Shown here piece after piece: positions 13,995-22,618 of a stretch of DNA of 26,746 nt. The DNA is taken from positions 1-26,746 of the IMG/VR virus record IMGVR_UViG_3300018080_000524; one strand, 5' to 3'. The notes below the pieces were generated by a model. That model saw nothing but the letters and a program-made list of their open reading frames with translations. It did no database searches and was not told the DNA's origin. A program made the position numbers and the translations under genes. The first letter of the stretch is position 1; every line of letters begins with the position of its first letter. This DNA is from a virus.

Positions 13995-15092
13995 CTATCC
14001 GTCCAGCAGATACACCGACGTTGCATCGTCGAGTAATAGTGCGTCTGTTGCATCGTCTTTTAACACATATGGTCCCGGAGCATCGTACCAAAATCCGCCG
14101 GTAGTTTGATCTTCGTTGGCGAAACCCATGGTTGTGCTCGTCCCCACGGTATCATTTTCCGACCAGGTAAACCATCGATCGTCGTCGTGTATTACTCCGA
14201 TGCCCCAAGCGTGCACTGGTTTGTATTTCATAACAAGCTCGCGGAAAGTAAGACGTAGGGCATCGGATACTATATACGGAGCAACATGTACTAGTTTTCC
14301 GCTGTTGTCATAAACCGCCTCTTCCCCGAGCACGAAAACGTATGGCCAAAGAGCTTGTTCTTTGACCGTCTCTAGTATGGTACGATCATAAAGCTCATTA
14401 TTCGTGATCATCTCGCCGCCGTGGCCGCCGAAGAAATTTCCGGGACTTGAGGCGAGGTTGTTGGGATGTACTTGCACCAGATCGAATCCGGCATTCCGCA
14501 GCTGATCTTGCATGTACTCATGAGTGCCGGTGCTCGGAGGTGCATAAACAACACCGTGCAGTTTTTCTCTCCGTTCGGTTTCTGAGAGCCCGGCATTATT
14601 GAGTAACCCGTATTCTTTCTCCAAATCGGACAAATATGGGGTAAGCAAGGGCTCCCGTAGGTATGCGAGTTCTTTAAGAAAATCTCGAATCTCTTGATGA
14701 TTATCTCCCATCCCGAGGATGAGATTCATTAGATCACTGGTATTGCGACTTTTATTTATAGTTGTCGGCCCAAAATGATTGGCGGGAAAAGTGCCGTGGA
14801 TTGTAACCCGCGCTGTCAACCCGGCTTCTTCATAACTTTCAACCGCATATACTCCGTCAATTACATTCCCGACGGAATTGCTGATTGTCATTGTGTCGCC
14901 AGCAAAAAACGGGCCGGCTGAAATCGGGCCGCCGCCCGTAAGCAATATGGCTAGATTGCCGCCCGATGTTGTGGTACAAATCACCGAGGTGGACGTGCCA
15001 TAATCGGCTACTTCCGCTTCGCTTGGCCGCCACGCAGCGCCGCGCGGAAGTAGCGATAAAATCGTCGCCGCAAAATCTAGATAACTAGACAT
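13995..15092 (-). CDS. Mu gp48-like / YmfQ-type (DUF2313) baseplate protein
   Basis: Family signatures: LLPRGAAWRP at residues about 14-23, an ERREKLHGVVYAPPSTGTHEY segment in the middle (about 181-202) and the C-terminal MKYKPVHAWGIGVI. It directly follows the J-like gene and overlaps it by 8 bases, exactly as in Mu-type tails, where this protein links the baseplate to fibres. At 365 residues it is longer than the usual roughly 200. Extra length lies in an early insertion (about residues 35-105, a beta-rich stretch GPISAGPFFAGDTMTISNS) and in a C-terminal extension containing two DDAT repeats (DDATDALLLDDATSVYLL). These additions may hold the fibre. Confidence 0.85.
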   Translation of the reverse strand: MSSYLDFAATILSLLPRGAAWRPSEAEVADYGTSTSVICTTTSGGNLAILLTGGGPISAGPFFAGDTMTISNSVGNVIDGVYAVESYEEAGLTARVTIHGTFPANHFGPTTINKSRNTSDLMNLILGMGDNHQEIRDFLKELAYLREPLLTPYLSDLEKEYGLLNNAGLSETERREKLHGVVYAPPSTGTHEYMQDQLRNAGFDLVQVHPNNLASSPGNFFGGHGGEMITNNELYDRTILETVKEQALWPYVFVLGEEAVYDNSGKLVHVAPYIVSDALRLTFRELVMKYKPVHAWGIGVIHDDDRWFTWSENDTVGTSTTMGFANEDQTTGGFWYDAPGPYVLKDDATDALLLDDATSVYLLDG

Positions 15093-16656
15093 ATGTTATG
15101 GTTCCCAGCTTGGCCAGTTCGTTTTCGTCCACTGTATATCGAGTAACGGGAGAACCTCCCGTCAATTCGAACGTAATGTCGTCCACGGTGGCCCCGTATG
15201 CAGCAAGTATGTCTTGGATTACTTGCGACAATTTGACGCTCGTTATGACATCGTTTCGATCAATTTCAGCGTCAATCCCCGTCACGAACGGTACGACAGA
15301 GCGAAAATACTCATCCACGCCCGTATCCAGGCTGGCCTTCAACGCTGTTTCTTGCGATGCCTCGACCACTAGGCCATCAATTTCCACATCGAATTCCGAA
15401 CGAATAATCGGCTCAACAAAAAGCTTTTCGTCTGTTGTGCCGAGTGGCATTCGAGCTACCCCGGTATCCGGATCCGTGTTTAGGTCGGTTCGAACATCGT
15501 CCAGAATGGCTTCCGTCGGAATTCCGTCCGCATCAATCGCGGTAGTCACTTCTACATAAACTGTGCGATCACCGGGAAGCGAATCAGTAACTCCTAATTC
15601 CAGCGCATCAAATTGTGCATATCCCGCCGCGCTAGCAGTGCTACCAAACCACAATTGATTGCTTTGAGCCGTAAATGCTATTGGACCCCAAAGCTGCCAG
15701 CCAGTCGTAGTGCTCCCCGTCCATAGTGTCGCTAGACCCCCATCGCTTACTGTCGGAGCATACGTTCCGTCTCCGGTTGCATATCCGCCAATGGTGTAAT
15801 CTCGTCCGATTTCCAGGGATATTTGATATGCGTATGGGCTGGCTGTGCCGTTATAGGCCACACGGAGATGTTGCACCCCGCTGGGATGGAATCCTGTCGT
15901 TTCGTATGTCAATGTAGCGTCATTTCCGGCGGTCCAATACGAAAGTGACTCTTCCATATCCGGATCTTGTATTTTGTGGCTTGGCGACACCGGGGCTCCG
16001 GAAAAGGGGAAAACCCGAAATACCCCGGTGACCGCCTCACCCCAGGTTCTGTAATCTACGGCATTTCCGCCTCCGCCGACCGTGCGGATCTCTTGTAATA
16101 TCCGGCGACGATATTCTGCGTCACTTTCACGATCCACGCCTGTTGTAATTGTGGCGTCATACGTTGCGGTTGTGCTGGTGATGCCGGCGATTTGCGTGCC
16201 GATGGTTAGCGTATCGCTTGCTGACAGATTACCGTTTGCTCCGGGCTCTGTCGCAGTGACTTCGACAACAGCAACACCGCCGGCCGCGACTGCCGCAGCA
16301 TTTACAATATATCGTATCCCGCTAGCATCGGCCACATAATCCACTGTGATTGGAATCGTTGTCCCATTAACCGCCGGCTGATCGATGGTCCCCACAAAAG
16401 CAATCGCGGCTTTCCGCGTCACTCCATAATTAGACCCAATCCTATCCAGGTCGTCGCCGGTCGCGGTGAGCGCCAGGGTTTGCAAAATGCGGTCTGATGC
16501 AAATTTGTAGTGAGAGGTAAACAGGCCGGCTTCGATCGCCGCCAAAACACGCACGAACGCTTTGGCATTGAGCGGGATTGTTTGGCCGATCCGAACCTCG
16601 AAATTTGCAATATTTTGAGCGGCAATTTCCGCGGTGGTTGGTATACTAATTGCCAT
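15085..16656 (-). CDS. Baseplate J-like (Mu gp47-like) protein with an inserted jelly-roll-like domain
   Basis: Baseplate wedge protein. The family core is seen at residues about 1-220 (ATGDDLDRIGSNYGVTRKAA, TEPGANGNLS, DRESDAEYRRRIL, GGGNAVDYRTWGEAV) and 358-523 (TVYVEVTTAIDADGIPTEAIL and onward). Between them, residues about 223-357 do not belong to the usual family. This segment has the features of a CBM4_9-type carbohydrate-binding jelly-roll: DPDMEESLSYWTAG near its start, a GVQHLRVA strand, EIGRDYTIGGYA, and AQFDALEL at its end. The insertion falls in the surface loop before the GTV-like strand. It starts inside the gp46-like gene (11-base overlap) and ends in gp48-like. Sugar binding is inferred from pattern only. 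Confidence 0.9.
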   Translation of the reverse strand: MAISIPTTAEIAAQNIANFEVRIGQTIPLNAKAFVRVLAAIEAGLFTSHYKFASDRILQTLALTATGDDLDRIGSNYGVTRKAAIAFVGTIDQPAVNGTTIPITVDYVADASGIRYIVNAAAVAAGGVAVVEVTATEPGANGNLSASDTLTIGTQIAGITSTTATYDATITTGVDRESDAEYRRRILQEIRTVGGGGNAVDYRTWGEAVTGVFRVFPFSGAPVSPSHKIQDPDMEESLSYWTAGNDATLTYETTGFHPSGVQHLRVAYNGTASPYAYQISLEIGRDYTIGGYATGDGTYAPTVSDGGLATLWTGSTTTGWQLWGPIAFTAQSNQLWFGSTASAAGYAQFDALELGVTDSLPGDRTVYVEVTTAIDADGIPTEAILDDVRTDLNTDPDTGVARMPLGTTDEKLFVEPIIRSEFDVEIDGLVVEASQETALKASLDTGVDEYFRSVVPFVTGIDAEIDRNDVITSVKLSQVIQDILAAYGATVDDITFELTGGSPVTRYTVDENELAKLGTITYV

Positions 16657-17110
16657 CGGTTATCCTTTTGTATGCTGGATTTTCTTTCTGTGCGACCCAG
16701 TTCGCACCGTTTTTCTCGGCCAAAAGTACTGTCAAATCCCGGCCGGGAGGTTCGATCAGGCCCGCCACTTCGATCCGATCCGACGCCGGATTGCGCGCCA
16801 GGGCGACCACTTTAGACGCCAACTTAGTTTCAAGCATCCATTTTAGAGCCCGCTGCGCCGCGTTTTGAATTTGTTGCAGTGCGCTAATGGTAATGGCCTG
16901 GCGACACGAGGTTTCAAAATCCGAGCCAACCTGTTGATTGGGGTCCTGAAAAAGGTCGTTGCCCCACCACCCACGTTGGGTAAACCACGAGATAAACGCG
17001 GCATTTTCAAGGCCTTGGTCCATGACCGGTTGACCGCCTTGAAATTCGATATTGGACCCGTCCTCTGTTATAATAATTTTCGGGTCGCCTTGAGTATAAT
17101 CAAACGCCAT
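16646..17110 (-). CDS. Mu gp46-like baseplate protein
   Basis: This fits the phage GP46 family (baseplate wedge initiator). Signs are the early DPKIIITEDG, then LENAAFISWFTQRGWWGND typical of the family, a helical middle (QIQNAAQRALKWMLETKLA) and a final AYKRITDG. 154 residues is the usual length. It starts at the stop of the preceding gene (TAATG) and overlaps the J-like gene by 11 bases. With the gp45-, gp47- and gp48-like neighbours it completes a Mu-order baseplate cluster. Confidence 0.9.
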   Translation of the reverse strand: MAFDYTQGDPKIIITEDGSNIEFQGGQPVMDQGLENAAFISWFTQRGWWGNDLFQDPNQQVGSDFETSCRQAITISALQQIQNAAQRALKWMLETKLASKVVALARNPASDRIEVAGLIEPPGRDLTVLLAEKNGANWVAQKENPAYKRITDGN

Positions 17111-17538
17111 TATTGGGCCTTTGCTTTCGTTTGGCCCGCATCAGAAATTTCAATAGAGCAGGCACAGGCAATCGGAGTATTTGGGGGCGCCGTTAAATTC
17201 CAAACACCAATACACCCAGCAACAGCAGTGTCTGTTTTCCGTAACACCAATTGGCCTTCGGCCTTAACTTTCGTGGCGCCGGGAAGGATAGTCGCCGCCC
17301 CGGATACAAAGGTATAAGTTGCGGAGGTATGTGGGCAATCTTGACCGCCGACGGCCCAAACAAAAATCAAATCTTTCGTGCACACGCCTTTTCCGGCCGC
17401 CTTACATTTCGTAGACACCGTTGCTGTACATGCCGGATCGGTTATACCTACGTCTCCCGTATATACCAAGTCCGGAGGTCCGGCAGAATTGGTAAGTTTG
17501 ACCGCAAGGTCTTCGTTGGCCACATCTTCTAAACTCAT
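17110..17538 (-). CDS. Cys-rich baseplate protein, probable PAAR-like spike tip
   Basis: The 142-residue protein lies between the gp45-like spike gene and the gp46-like gene, overlapping the spike by 4 bases. It has seven cysteines (C37, C45, C53, C68, C109, C125, C127) and H70. Its second half, with AATILPGATKVKAEGQLVLR and SIEISDAGQTKAKA, resembles PAAR-type proteins, where a GATKVKAxG strand and a metal-bound point form the sharp tip of the spike. Metal binding and tip function are inferred from Cys content, strand pattern and position. Alternatively it is a small baseplate protein of unknown fold. Confidence 0.65.
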   Translation of the reverse strand: MSLEDVANEDLAVKLTNSAGPPDLVYTGDVGITDPACTATVSTKCKAAGKGVCTKDLIFVWAVGGQDCPHTSATYTFVSGAATILPGATKVKAEGQLVLRKTDTAVAGCIGVWNLTAPPNTPIACACSIEISDAGQTKAKAQ

Positions 17539-17897
17539 AAATCCACCGTAAAATTACCGTTAATGTCCACTTGGCCTGTCGTATACAGCGTAATCACCGC
17601 TTGCTTCGCCCCGCCCGAGTCGAACGAATATAGAATTTTCTCCCCATCTGACGCGGACGGAGTCACTTCGTCATCCATCGCCACCGCAACTTTGTACGCC
17701 GGCGCCAAGGTAAGCACTATAACTCGGGCGCCAACTTGTGGCGCGGAATCATCGCCCGGGGCTCGAAACTGCTCAATCGACTGCACGTCTTCAGAGTTCG
17801 TCATCTCCACCTGTAGCATACGGACAGTATCATCGCCGTCACGATTCGTCGTTAGCTCGCTACCTACGACGGTCCCAATGTCAATTCCTAAAGCCAC
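17535..17897 (-). CDS. Mu gp45-like baseplate spike protein
   Basis: A short protein (120 residues) whose C-terminal half, GEKILYSFDSGGAKQAVITLYTTGQVDING in two strands, is the OB-fold/beta-helix transition of gp45-like spikes. The N-terminal half has VQSIEQFRAPGDDSAPQVGARVIVL, also typical of the OB fold. It would trimerise below the hub and pierce the outer membrane. It is shorter than Mu gp45 (about 200), so the beta-helical needle must be brief and is probably finished by the Cys-rich protein encoded next. It overlaps the hub gene by 10 bases. Confidence 0.85.
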   Translation of the reverse strand: MALGIDIGTVVGSELTTNRDGDDTVRMLQVEMTNSEDVQSIEQFRAPGDDSAPQVGARVIVLTLAPAYKVAVAMDDEVTPSASDGEKILYSFDSGGAKQAVITLYTTGQVDINGNFTVDL

Positions 17898-19180
17898 GGT
17901 TCGTCGATCTCCCCTCCAGTGTACACCTCTGGCGGAACTAGCGTCAAAATCGCGGTTGTTCCGTTCGCATCGAAAATATATTCGACAGACTTAATTAAAA
18001 AATCAAATCCGTTCGGCACAAAAATTGTTGGTGATTTGACCGTAACCAGTGTATTTTCGCGCCATAAGTCCCCATCGGCGGTATACCAACTCGAAACCGG
18101 GAATGGGATCGTCAAAGACTCGGCTACCTGCTTAGACCGCCGCCATTCCGCGACCGATTGGATATTTCCGGCCGTCGCATCGTGTGCGCGGAAAGTCTGA
18201 AATCTGGATTTCGGCACCGTCTCATCCTTGGCAACTGCCTCTAACATATTTGTGCCGCCCTTTTTCCTCATCTTTTTCGGTGTCGGACAGATGGCGCGAT
18301 ACGAATTAAACCGCTTTCGCCCGTCGAAGCTGGCCTCGAGAGATTGATACGGTGGAAACTCCTCCTCTAACACGCCCGCCGGGGGGGCAGTCGTGGTCTG
18401 ATAAAAAATCACCTCGCCCTTAATCGTCGAAGAAATTAACACGCTCCGCTGGGTGGCAAGCGTTGCAAGATGTTCGAATATTGTATCTTCCGGCTCTGCT
18501 GTGATTCGGTCGAACGCTTCGCCCTCATCCACCTCAAATACAGTTTTCAGGCCCAGGGGCTTGAGAAGATCTTCGGCCCGTTGCTTAAGCGTGAGCTTAG
18601 CTTTCTCCGGCGGTATATTAGCGGACAAAGTCGAGTCGGCACAATCCGCCGTCAACGAATAGCCCTCCAGCACCAATACATTGCCGTCGGGAGATAATTT
18701 CGGCCGGGGGTTATATATGCGGCCGGTAATAACTAGATATTGTCCGACGTACACTTTTACATCTTGATACCCGTAGGGTTTAACCAGCTCGGTAAAATCG
18801 GCGTCTGTCGGATCCCATAACAGCTCAGCCGTAAAGCCGTCGGTTACAGTATCCATCGTGCGGAGTACTCGTCCGCTCGTGCAAATAACTTCAGTATTGT
18901 TGATGATTACTGTGAAATCCTCCGGGTCTTTCCCGGGCAACAGCTCGTCAGATCCAGGTAACCCCAACTCCTCGAGGACATCAGATTGTAGAGTGTCCGG
19001 AGGAATTTGTAAAATCTCGCCGGGATAAATAAGATTTGGGTCGCCAGACCTCAATGACGACTGATTAGCCTGCCAAATATCCCGCCATTTTTTCGGGTCG
19101 CCATACGCCTGTTTCGCGATACCGGTAAGCGTATCTCCGGATACTACGGTATACGGCGCCCCTGGTATAGCTCTAGGCAT
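17888..19180 (-). CDS. Baseplate hub (Mu gp44 / gpD-like) with N-terminal LysM domain
   Basis: Residues about 9-60 are a LysM domain (YTVVSGDTLTGIAKQAYGDP at its start, NLIYPGEILQIP at its end). The rest resembles the gp44/late-control D hub: ELLWDPTDADFTELVKPYGYQDVKVYVG in pieces, TGRIYNPRPKLSPDGNVLVLEGYS, and a late SWYTADGDLWRENTLVTVKSPTIFVP. The hub forms the central ring that holds the spike and ends the tail tube. In many phages LysM is on a separate XkdP-like protein; here it is fused to the hub, giving 430 residues. It overlaps the preceding circularisation-type gene by 8 bases. LysM may bind peptidoglycan or assist baseplate assembly. Confidence 0.88.
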   Translation of the reverse strand: MPRAIPGAPYTVVSGDTLTGIAKQAYGDPKKWRDIWQANQSSLRSGDPNLIYPGEILQIPPDTLQSDVLEELGLPGSDELLPGKDPEDFTVIINNTEVICTSGRVLRTMDTVTDGFTAELLWDPTDADFTELVKPYGYQDVKVYVGQYLVITGRIYNPRPKLSPDGNVLVLEGYSLTADCADSTLSANIPPEKAKLTLKQRAEDLLKPLGLKTVFEVDEGEAFDRITAEPEDTIFEHLATLATQRSVLISSTIKGEVIFYQTTTAPPAGVLEEEFPPYQSLEASFDGRKRFNSYRAICPTPKKMRKKGGTNMLEAVAKDETVPKSRFQTFRAHDATAGNIQSVAEWRRSKQVAESLTIPFPVSSWYTADGDLWRENTLVTVKSPTIFVPNGFDFLIKSVEYIFDANGTTAILTLVPPEVYTGGEIDEPWL

Positions 19181-20540
19181 AGATTAAAATCTCTCTTCCC
19201 GCCGGGAGCATATAAATTTCGTCCCCAGATAGTTCGTTCGAGCGAATGAACAGATCTAAATTCGAATCATTCTCGCCAAGGCCGCCGTACTCTTGCACCG
19301 TGATGTCTACCGGGGACCTCGGGCGGTCAAGAACTATCGTACGCTCAATAGCAAGATCGAACGACGAAATCAGCAAAAATTCGACCGTCTTGGCTACAAG
19401 TTGCGCCGCCTGCGAAAAAGTTTGAGGTTGCGAAAAATACTGTAAATCTACCGCACGCTCTTCGAAGAGCTCTTGCGTCGTCTCCATGTTTAACAACAAC
19501 GTATCAAACGCGTCGGCTATTCTCTGGGCCGCCTCAACAGCCTGTGGTCTCGTCTGGATAGGGGCTTCGGTTGTCACTTCAAAAACCGTCCCAACAGACG
19601 GGCGACCGGCCAGTGCCGCGGTGATCCCCGACGATGCAATCTTGGCTCGAGCTACTGTATTCGACAATAGCGCCAATTCGGAAATAATTGAATCGTTTCT
19701 GCGCCGGTCGTTTGCCTGCGACGGTAGCGCATCAAAAAATTCCTCGTCCAGGTCGTCATAATAATCCAAGCGAGAGTTTATGTCATTATCCGCTAAGAGC
19801 GGGGTTTGCGTAAGATTTTGAATTTGGCCCGCAAGGGACCGCACTTGCAAAACCGTCGCGTTTAATGTATCCTGGATGCCGTTATTGATCGCCAGCATGG
19901 CGTCATTGACCGCATCGACCGAGGCAAATAGCGGTTCCATGACCGCATCCGTTAGATTTGCTATACCATTAGTAAACGTATCAATACCCGTTCGAAGCGC
20001 CTCGGTAGCATCGTTTAGGCCCTCGACAAATTGGTCAACAGCAGACGCGTTAAGCTCATCACCGAGGCCGTTCAGTGCGCCGGCCGACCCGCCTGTTCCG
20101 GGGGCCGGTAGCTCCACAGGTTCGATCCACTCGGTATCAATCGTTACGATACCGCCGTTGGAAACCGGCTCGTTATTTTCTCGCAACGAAATAAGTTGTA
20201 AATCTAAAATCCCATACGTGGGGTGCTCTACAGTCCAGGTTCCGCGTTGTTTTGCTGACTCGAAAAAGCCTTGCGCGTCCGTATCGCAGTTGTCGCCGTC
20301 GAAATGTATCGGAATGGAATACCGCGTTGAGTTGACGTCCAGGTCCTGCACCACATTCCCGGCGATGCGCGGATAGATGAAAATTCCTAATTTTTTAGCC
20401 GCTTCCCGGCTGTCGCCCGTCCATTTGGCTGTATATTCGTCTCCATCGGGCGACGTAAGTGAGATGCTATCTCCGAGGCGCTCTTTCCAGTTATCCGCCC
20501 CGCCTAAAAAGGTGTCAACAATGTCGTCAATCAAGCTCAT
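19173..20540 (-). CDS. DNA circularisation N-terminal-type tail protein (Mu gpN-like)
   Basis: The N-terminal part (about residues 10-140) fits DNA_circ_N: WKERLGDSISLTSPDGDEY, KKLGIFIYPRIAGNVVQDLDV and FFESAKQRGTWTVEHPTYG. Despite the name, the family member in Mu (gpN) is a tail/baseplate protein, and the gene's place between tape measure and hub agrees with that. The central region (about 160-300) is helical, with repeated DA/ND residues, and the C-terminal end has DITVQEYGGLGENDSN, a segment that may act as a small LysM-like or hub-binding module. The ATG overlaps the tape measure stop by 4 bases. Confidence 0.85.
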   Translation of the reverse strand: MSLIDDIVDTFLGGADNWKERLGDSISLTSPDGDEYTAKWTGDSREAAKKLGIFIYPRIAGNVVQDLDVNSTRYSIPIHFDGDNCDTDAQGFFESAKQRGTWTVEHPTYGILDLQLISLRENNEPVSNGGIVTIDTEWIEPVELPAPGTGGSAGALNGLGDELNASAVDQFVEGLNDATEALRTGIDTFTNGIANLTDAVMEPLFASVDAVNDAMLAINNGIQDTLNATVLQVRSLAGQIQNLTQTPLLADNDINSRLDYYDDLDEEFFDALPSQANDRRRNDSIISELALLSNTVARAKIASSGITAALAGRPSVGTVFEVTTEAPIQTRPQAVEAAQRIADAFDTLLLNMETTQELFEERAVDLQYFSQPQTFSQAAQLVAKTVEFLLISSFDLAIERTIVLDRPRSPVDITVQEYGGLGENDSNLDLFIRSNELSGDEIYMLPAGREILIYA

Positions 20541-22618
20541 GGATTAGACCCCAGCATCTCAGTTTTAATTGGCGGTGCTCCCGGCGTACCTTTGGATGTG
20601 ACTTCGGTGCCTTTCGGCGCGTTCATAAATTTTACGCTCAACTCTTGTCTAATTTGTTGTCGCTGCATCTCGGCCCGTTGTGCGGCAGATGCCCTGACCG
20701 CGGAATCTTCGGCCGGAGATTTGAATCCAGAAAACGGATCAGCGTAGAATTTGTCGAACGCTTTTTGCTGTGGGGTGCGCAACAGCCCCGATTCGGTGGC
20801 ATGTACCAGCGGTTTCGCCCTAGCTCCTCCGGCGGGCAACTGCGGAGTTTTCGCAAACTGTTTCAACGCATCGCCGGCCTCTTTAATTCCATCTCGAATT
20901 CCGGCCAAAAATGAGATGGCCCCAGAAGTATCGATGTTAAACAAGCCTCCGAGTTTTTTAGCGCCCTCAATAATTAAATTGAGTACGGAAATAAATCCGT
21001 CCCGTATGCCGAGCCAAACAGAATCGAAAGCTTGTAGTATCGTGCGGGCCAATGATGTCAACCCGCTTGTTATATCTTCTACCAACCAGCCAACAGCAAT
21101 TTTTAAATCGTTCCAGTTTGTCGTTACTGTGTAAACCGCGGCAGCAACTCCGCCCACTGCGGCGGCGATAGCGAGCACCAATGGATTTAATCCCGCCACT
21201 GCCAAGGCTGCTTTTAATCCGCCCATGCCGGCCAGTACTTTCATAAATTTGACTAGTTGGATAACGGATAGAACTATACGTCCGATTTTAATTGTAGCCA
21301 CGGCAGCCCCCAAACCCAGGAGCGCCCCACGATAATCTTTTACAAATTGCACGCCGCCCTTGATCAAATCAACTAGCTCTTTTATTACATCAATCGTCTT
21401 TCTGATGCCGTCAATAATCGGTTGTGGGTCGAAATTTCTAATCGCCTTAATTACTGTTTCGATTCCGCCGGGTATTTGTTTTTCGAACGCCTCATAAACC
21501 GCAAATCCAACATCTATAGCGGCCGAGCGTAGCAGTTTAAGCCGACCGCCCAAAGATTTGCGCATAAACTCGGCCATTTTTTTCGACGTTCCGCCAGCTC
21601 CCGCAAGCGCCTTTTCGAATTTTACCAGTGCATCTGTAGCGCCGTCCATGGATACTGATGCTCCAGAAACGGCGCGCTTACCAAATAAGACATTTAAAGC
21701 CGCGGCCTTCTGAGCTTTACCCATACCCTCCATTGCTTTTTTAAGTTCTTGCATGATAACAACCGGATCGCGCAAATCATTAGACGCGGTTCTCAGTTCT
21801 ATGCGCAAATCTTTAAACAATTTAGTTGCGGCTTTTGTTGGCGCGGCCATGCTGAGAAACATAGTTCGTAATGCCGTTCCGCCCAAAGATCCTTTTATGC
21901 CGGCGCCCCCTACAAAGGCGGCTATCGCTCCGAATTTCTCTAACGAGACTCCGGCGGTATTGGCAATTGGGCCGGCCATTTTGATCGTTTCGAACAGATC
22001 TTCCATGTCAATATTAGACATGTTGACCGCTTTGGCCATAACATCATTTGTTCGAATTAAATTTTCTAAATTCTTAGTTGCGTCGTCGGATTTAAGGTTA
22101 AACGCCCCCATAACATCAGTTGCAATATCGGCCGCTCTAGCAAATTCCATCTCGGATGCAGTCGCTAAATTAACAAACGACGGAAGCGCTTTCATGGCAG
22201 CGTTCGCTTCCCAGCCGGCCTTTGCTAAAAACCGTAAACCTTCCGCGCCTTGAGCACCCGTATATTCTGTCGTGGCCCCAACTTCGCGGGCGGTTTGTTG
22301 GAGGTCTTTAAAAACCTCGCTTTCGCGGTCAAATACGCCGAATTTAGCCGAAGCGGCCGTAATCGCGTCATCAAATTGTATAATTTCGTCTGTCAACCCG
22401 GCGACGCCTTGCTGGAGTAACGAAAAACCTTTGCGAATTGCGCCGGCCACCAGGATTCCGCTGACAACGGATTTGAATCCGCTCGCTGCGCGCTTGGCCT
22501 TATCGAAAGATACGCCAGCGATTTTTCCGAAATTACGAGCGGATAAGCCCATGCGTTTTAAATCCTTAGACATTTGGTCCTTGGATTTAAAAGCGGTGAC
22601 TACAACAAAATCAGGCAT
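20537..22618 (-). CDS. Tail tape measure protein (TP901 core type)
   Basis: The TP901-type core is at about residues 75-340: QQTAREVGATTEYTGAQGAEGL, FLAKAGWEANAAMKALP, DIATDVMGAFNL, and the GIKGSLGGTALRTMFLSM stretch. A hydrophobic part (about 425-500) with LLGLGAAVATIK and LNPLVLAIAAAVGGVAAAVYT may cross the host membrane during DNA entry. The last 100 residues are charged and disordered-looking. Tape measures run roughly 0.15 nm per residue, so 693 residues suggest a tail near 100 nm (rule-of-thumb inference). No lytic domain is seen. It follows the frameshifted chaperone gene, whose extended form overlaps it by 8 bases. Confidence 0.93.
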   Translation of the reverse strand: MPDFVVVTAFKSKDQMSKDLKRMGLSARNFGKIAGVSFDKAKRAASGFKSVVSGILVAGAIRKGFSLLQQGVAGLTDEIIQFDDAITAASAKFGVFDRESEVFKDLQQTAREVGATTEYTGAQGAEGLRFLAKAGWEANAAMKALPSFVNLATASEMEFARAADIATDVMGAFNLKSDDATKNLENLIRTNDVMAKAVNMSNIDMEDLFETIKMAGPIANTAGVSLEKFGAIAAFVGGAGIKGSLGGTALRTMFLSMAAPTKAATKLFKDLRIELRTASNDLRDPVVIMQELKKAMEGMGKAQKAAALNVLFGKRAVSGASVSMDGATDALVKFEKALAGAGGTSKKMAEFMRKSLGGRLKLLRSAAIDVGFAVYEAFEKQIPGGIETVIKAIRNFDPQPIIDGIRKTIDVIKELVDLIKGGVQFVKDYRGALLGLGAAVATIKIGRIVLSVIQLVKFMKVLAGMGGLKAALAVAGLNPLVLAIAAAVGGVAAAVYTVTTNWNDLKIAVGWLVEDITSGLTSLARTILQAFDSVWLGIRDGFISVLNLIIEGAKKLGGLFNIDTSGAISFLAGIRDGIKEAGDALKQFAKTPQLPAGGARAKPLVHATESGLLRTPQQKAFDKFYADPFSGFKSPAEDSAVRASAAQRAEMQRQQIRQELSVKFMNAPKGTEVTSKGTPGAPPIKTEMLGSNP

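Noticed and set aside
15098-15559. 153-codon + frame inside the J-like gene
   Set aside because: Antisense shadow in the late operon.
19876-20376. 166-codon + frame opposite the circularisation-type gene
   Set aside because: Low-quality antisense shadow with no signals.
21753-22253. 166-codon + frame opposite the tape measure core
   Set aside because: Antisense shadow of a conserved domain.
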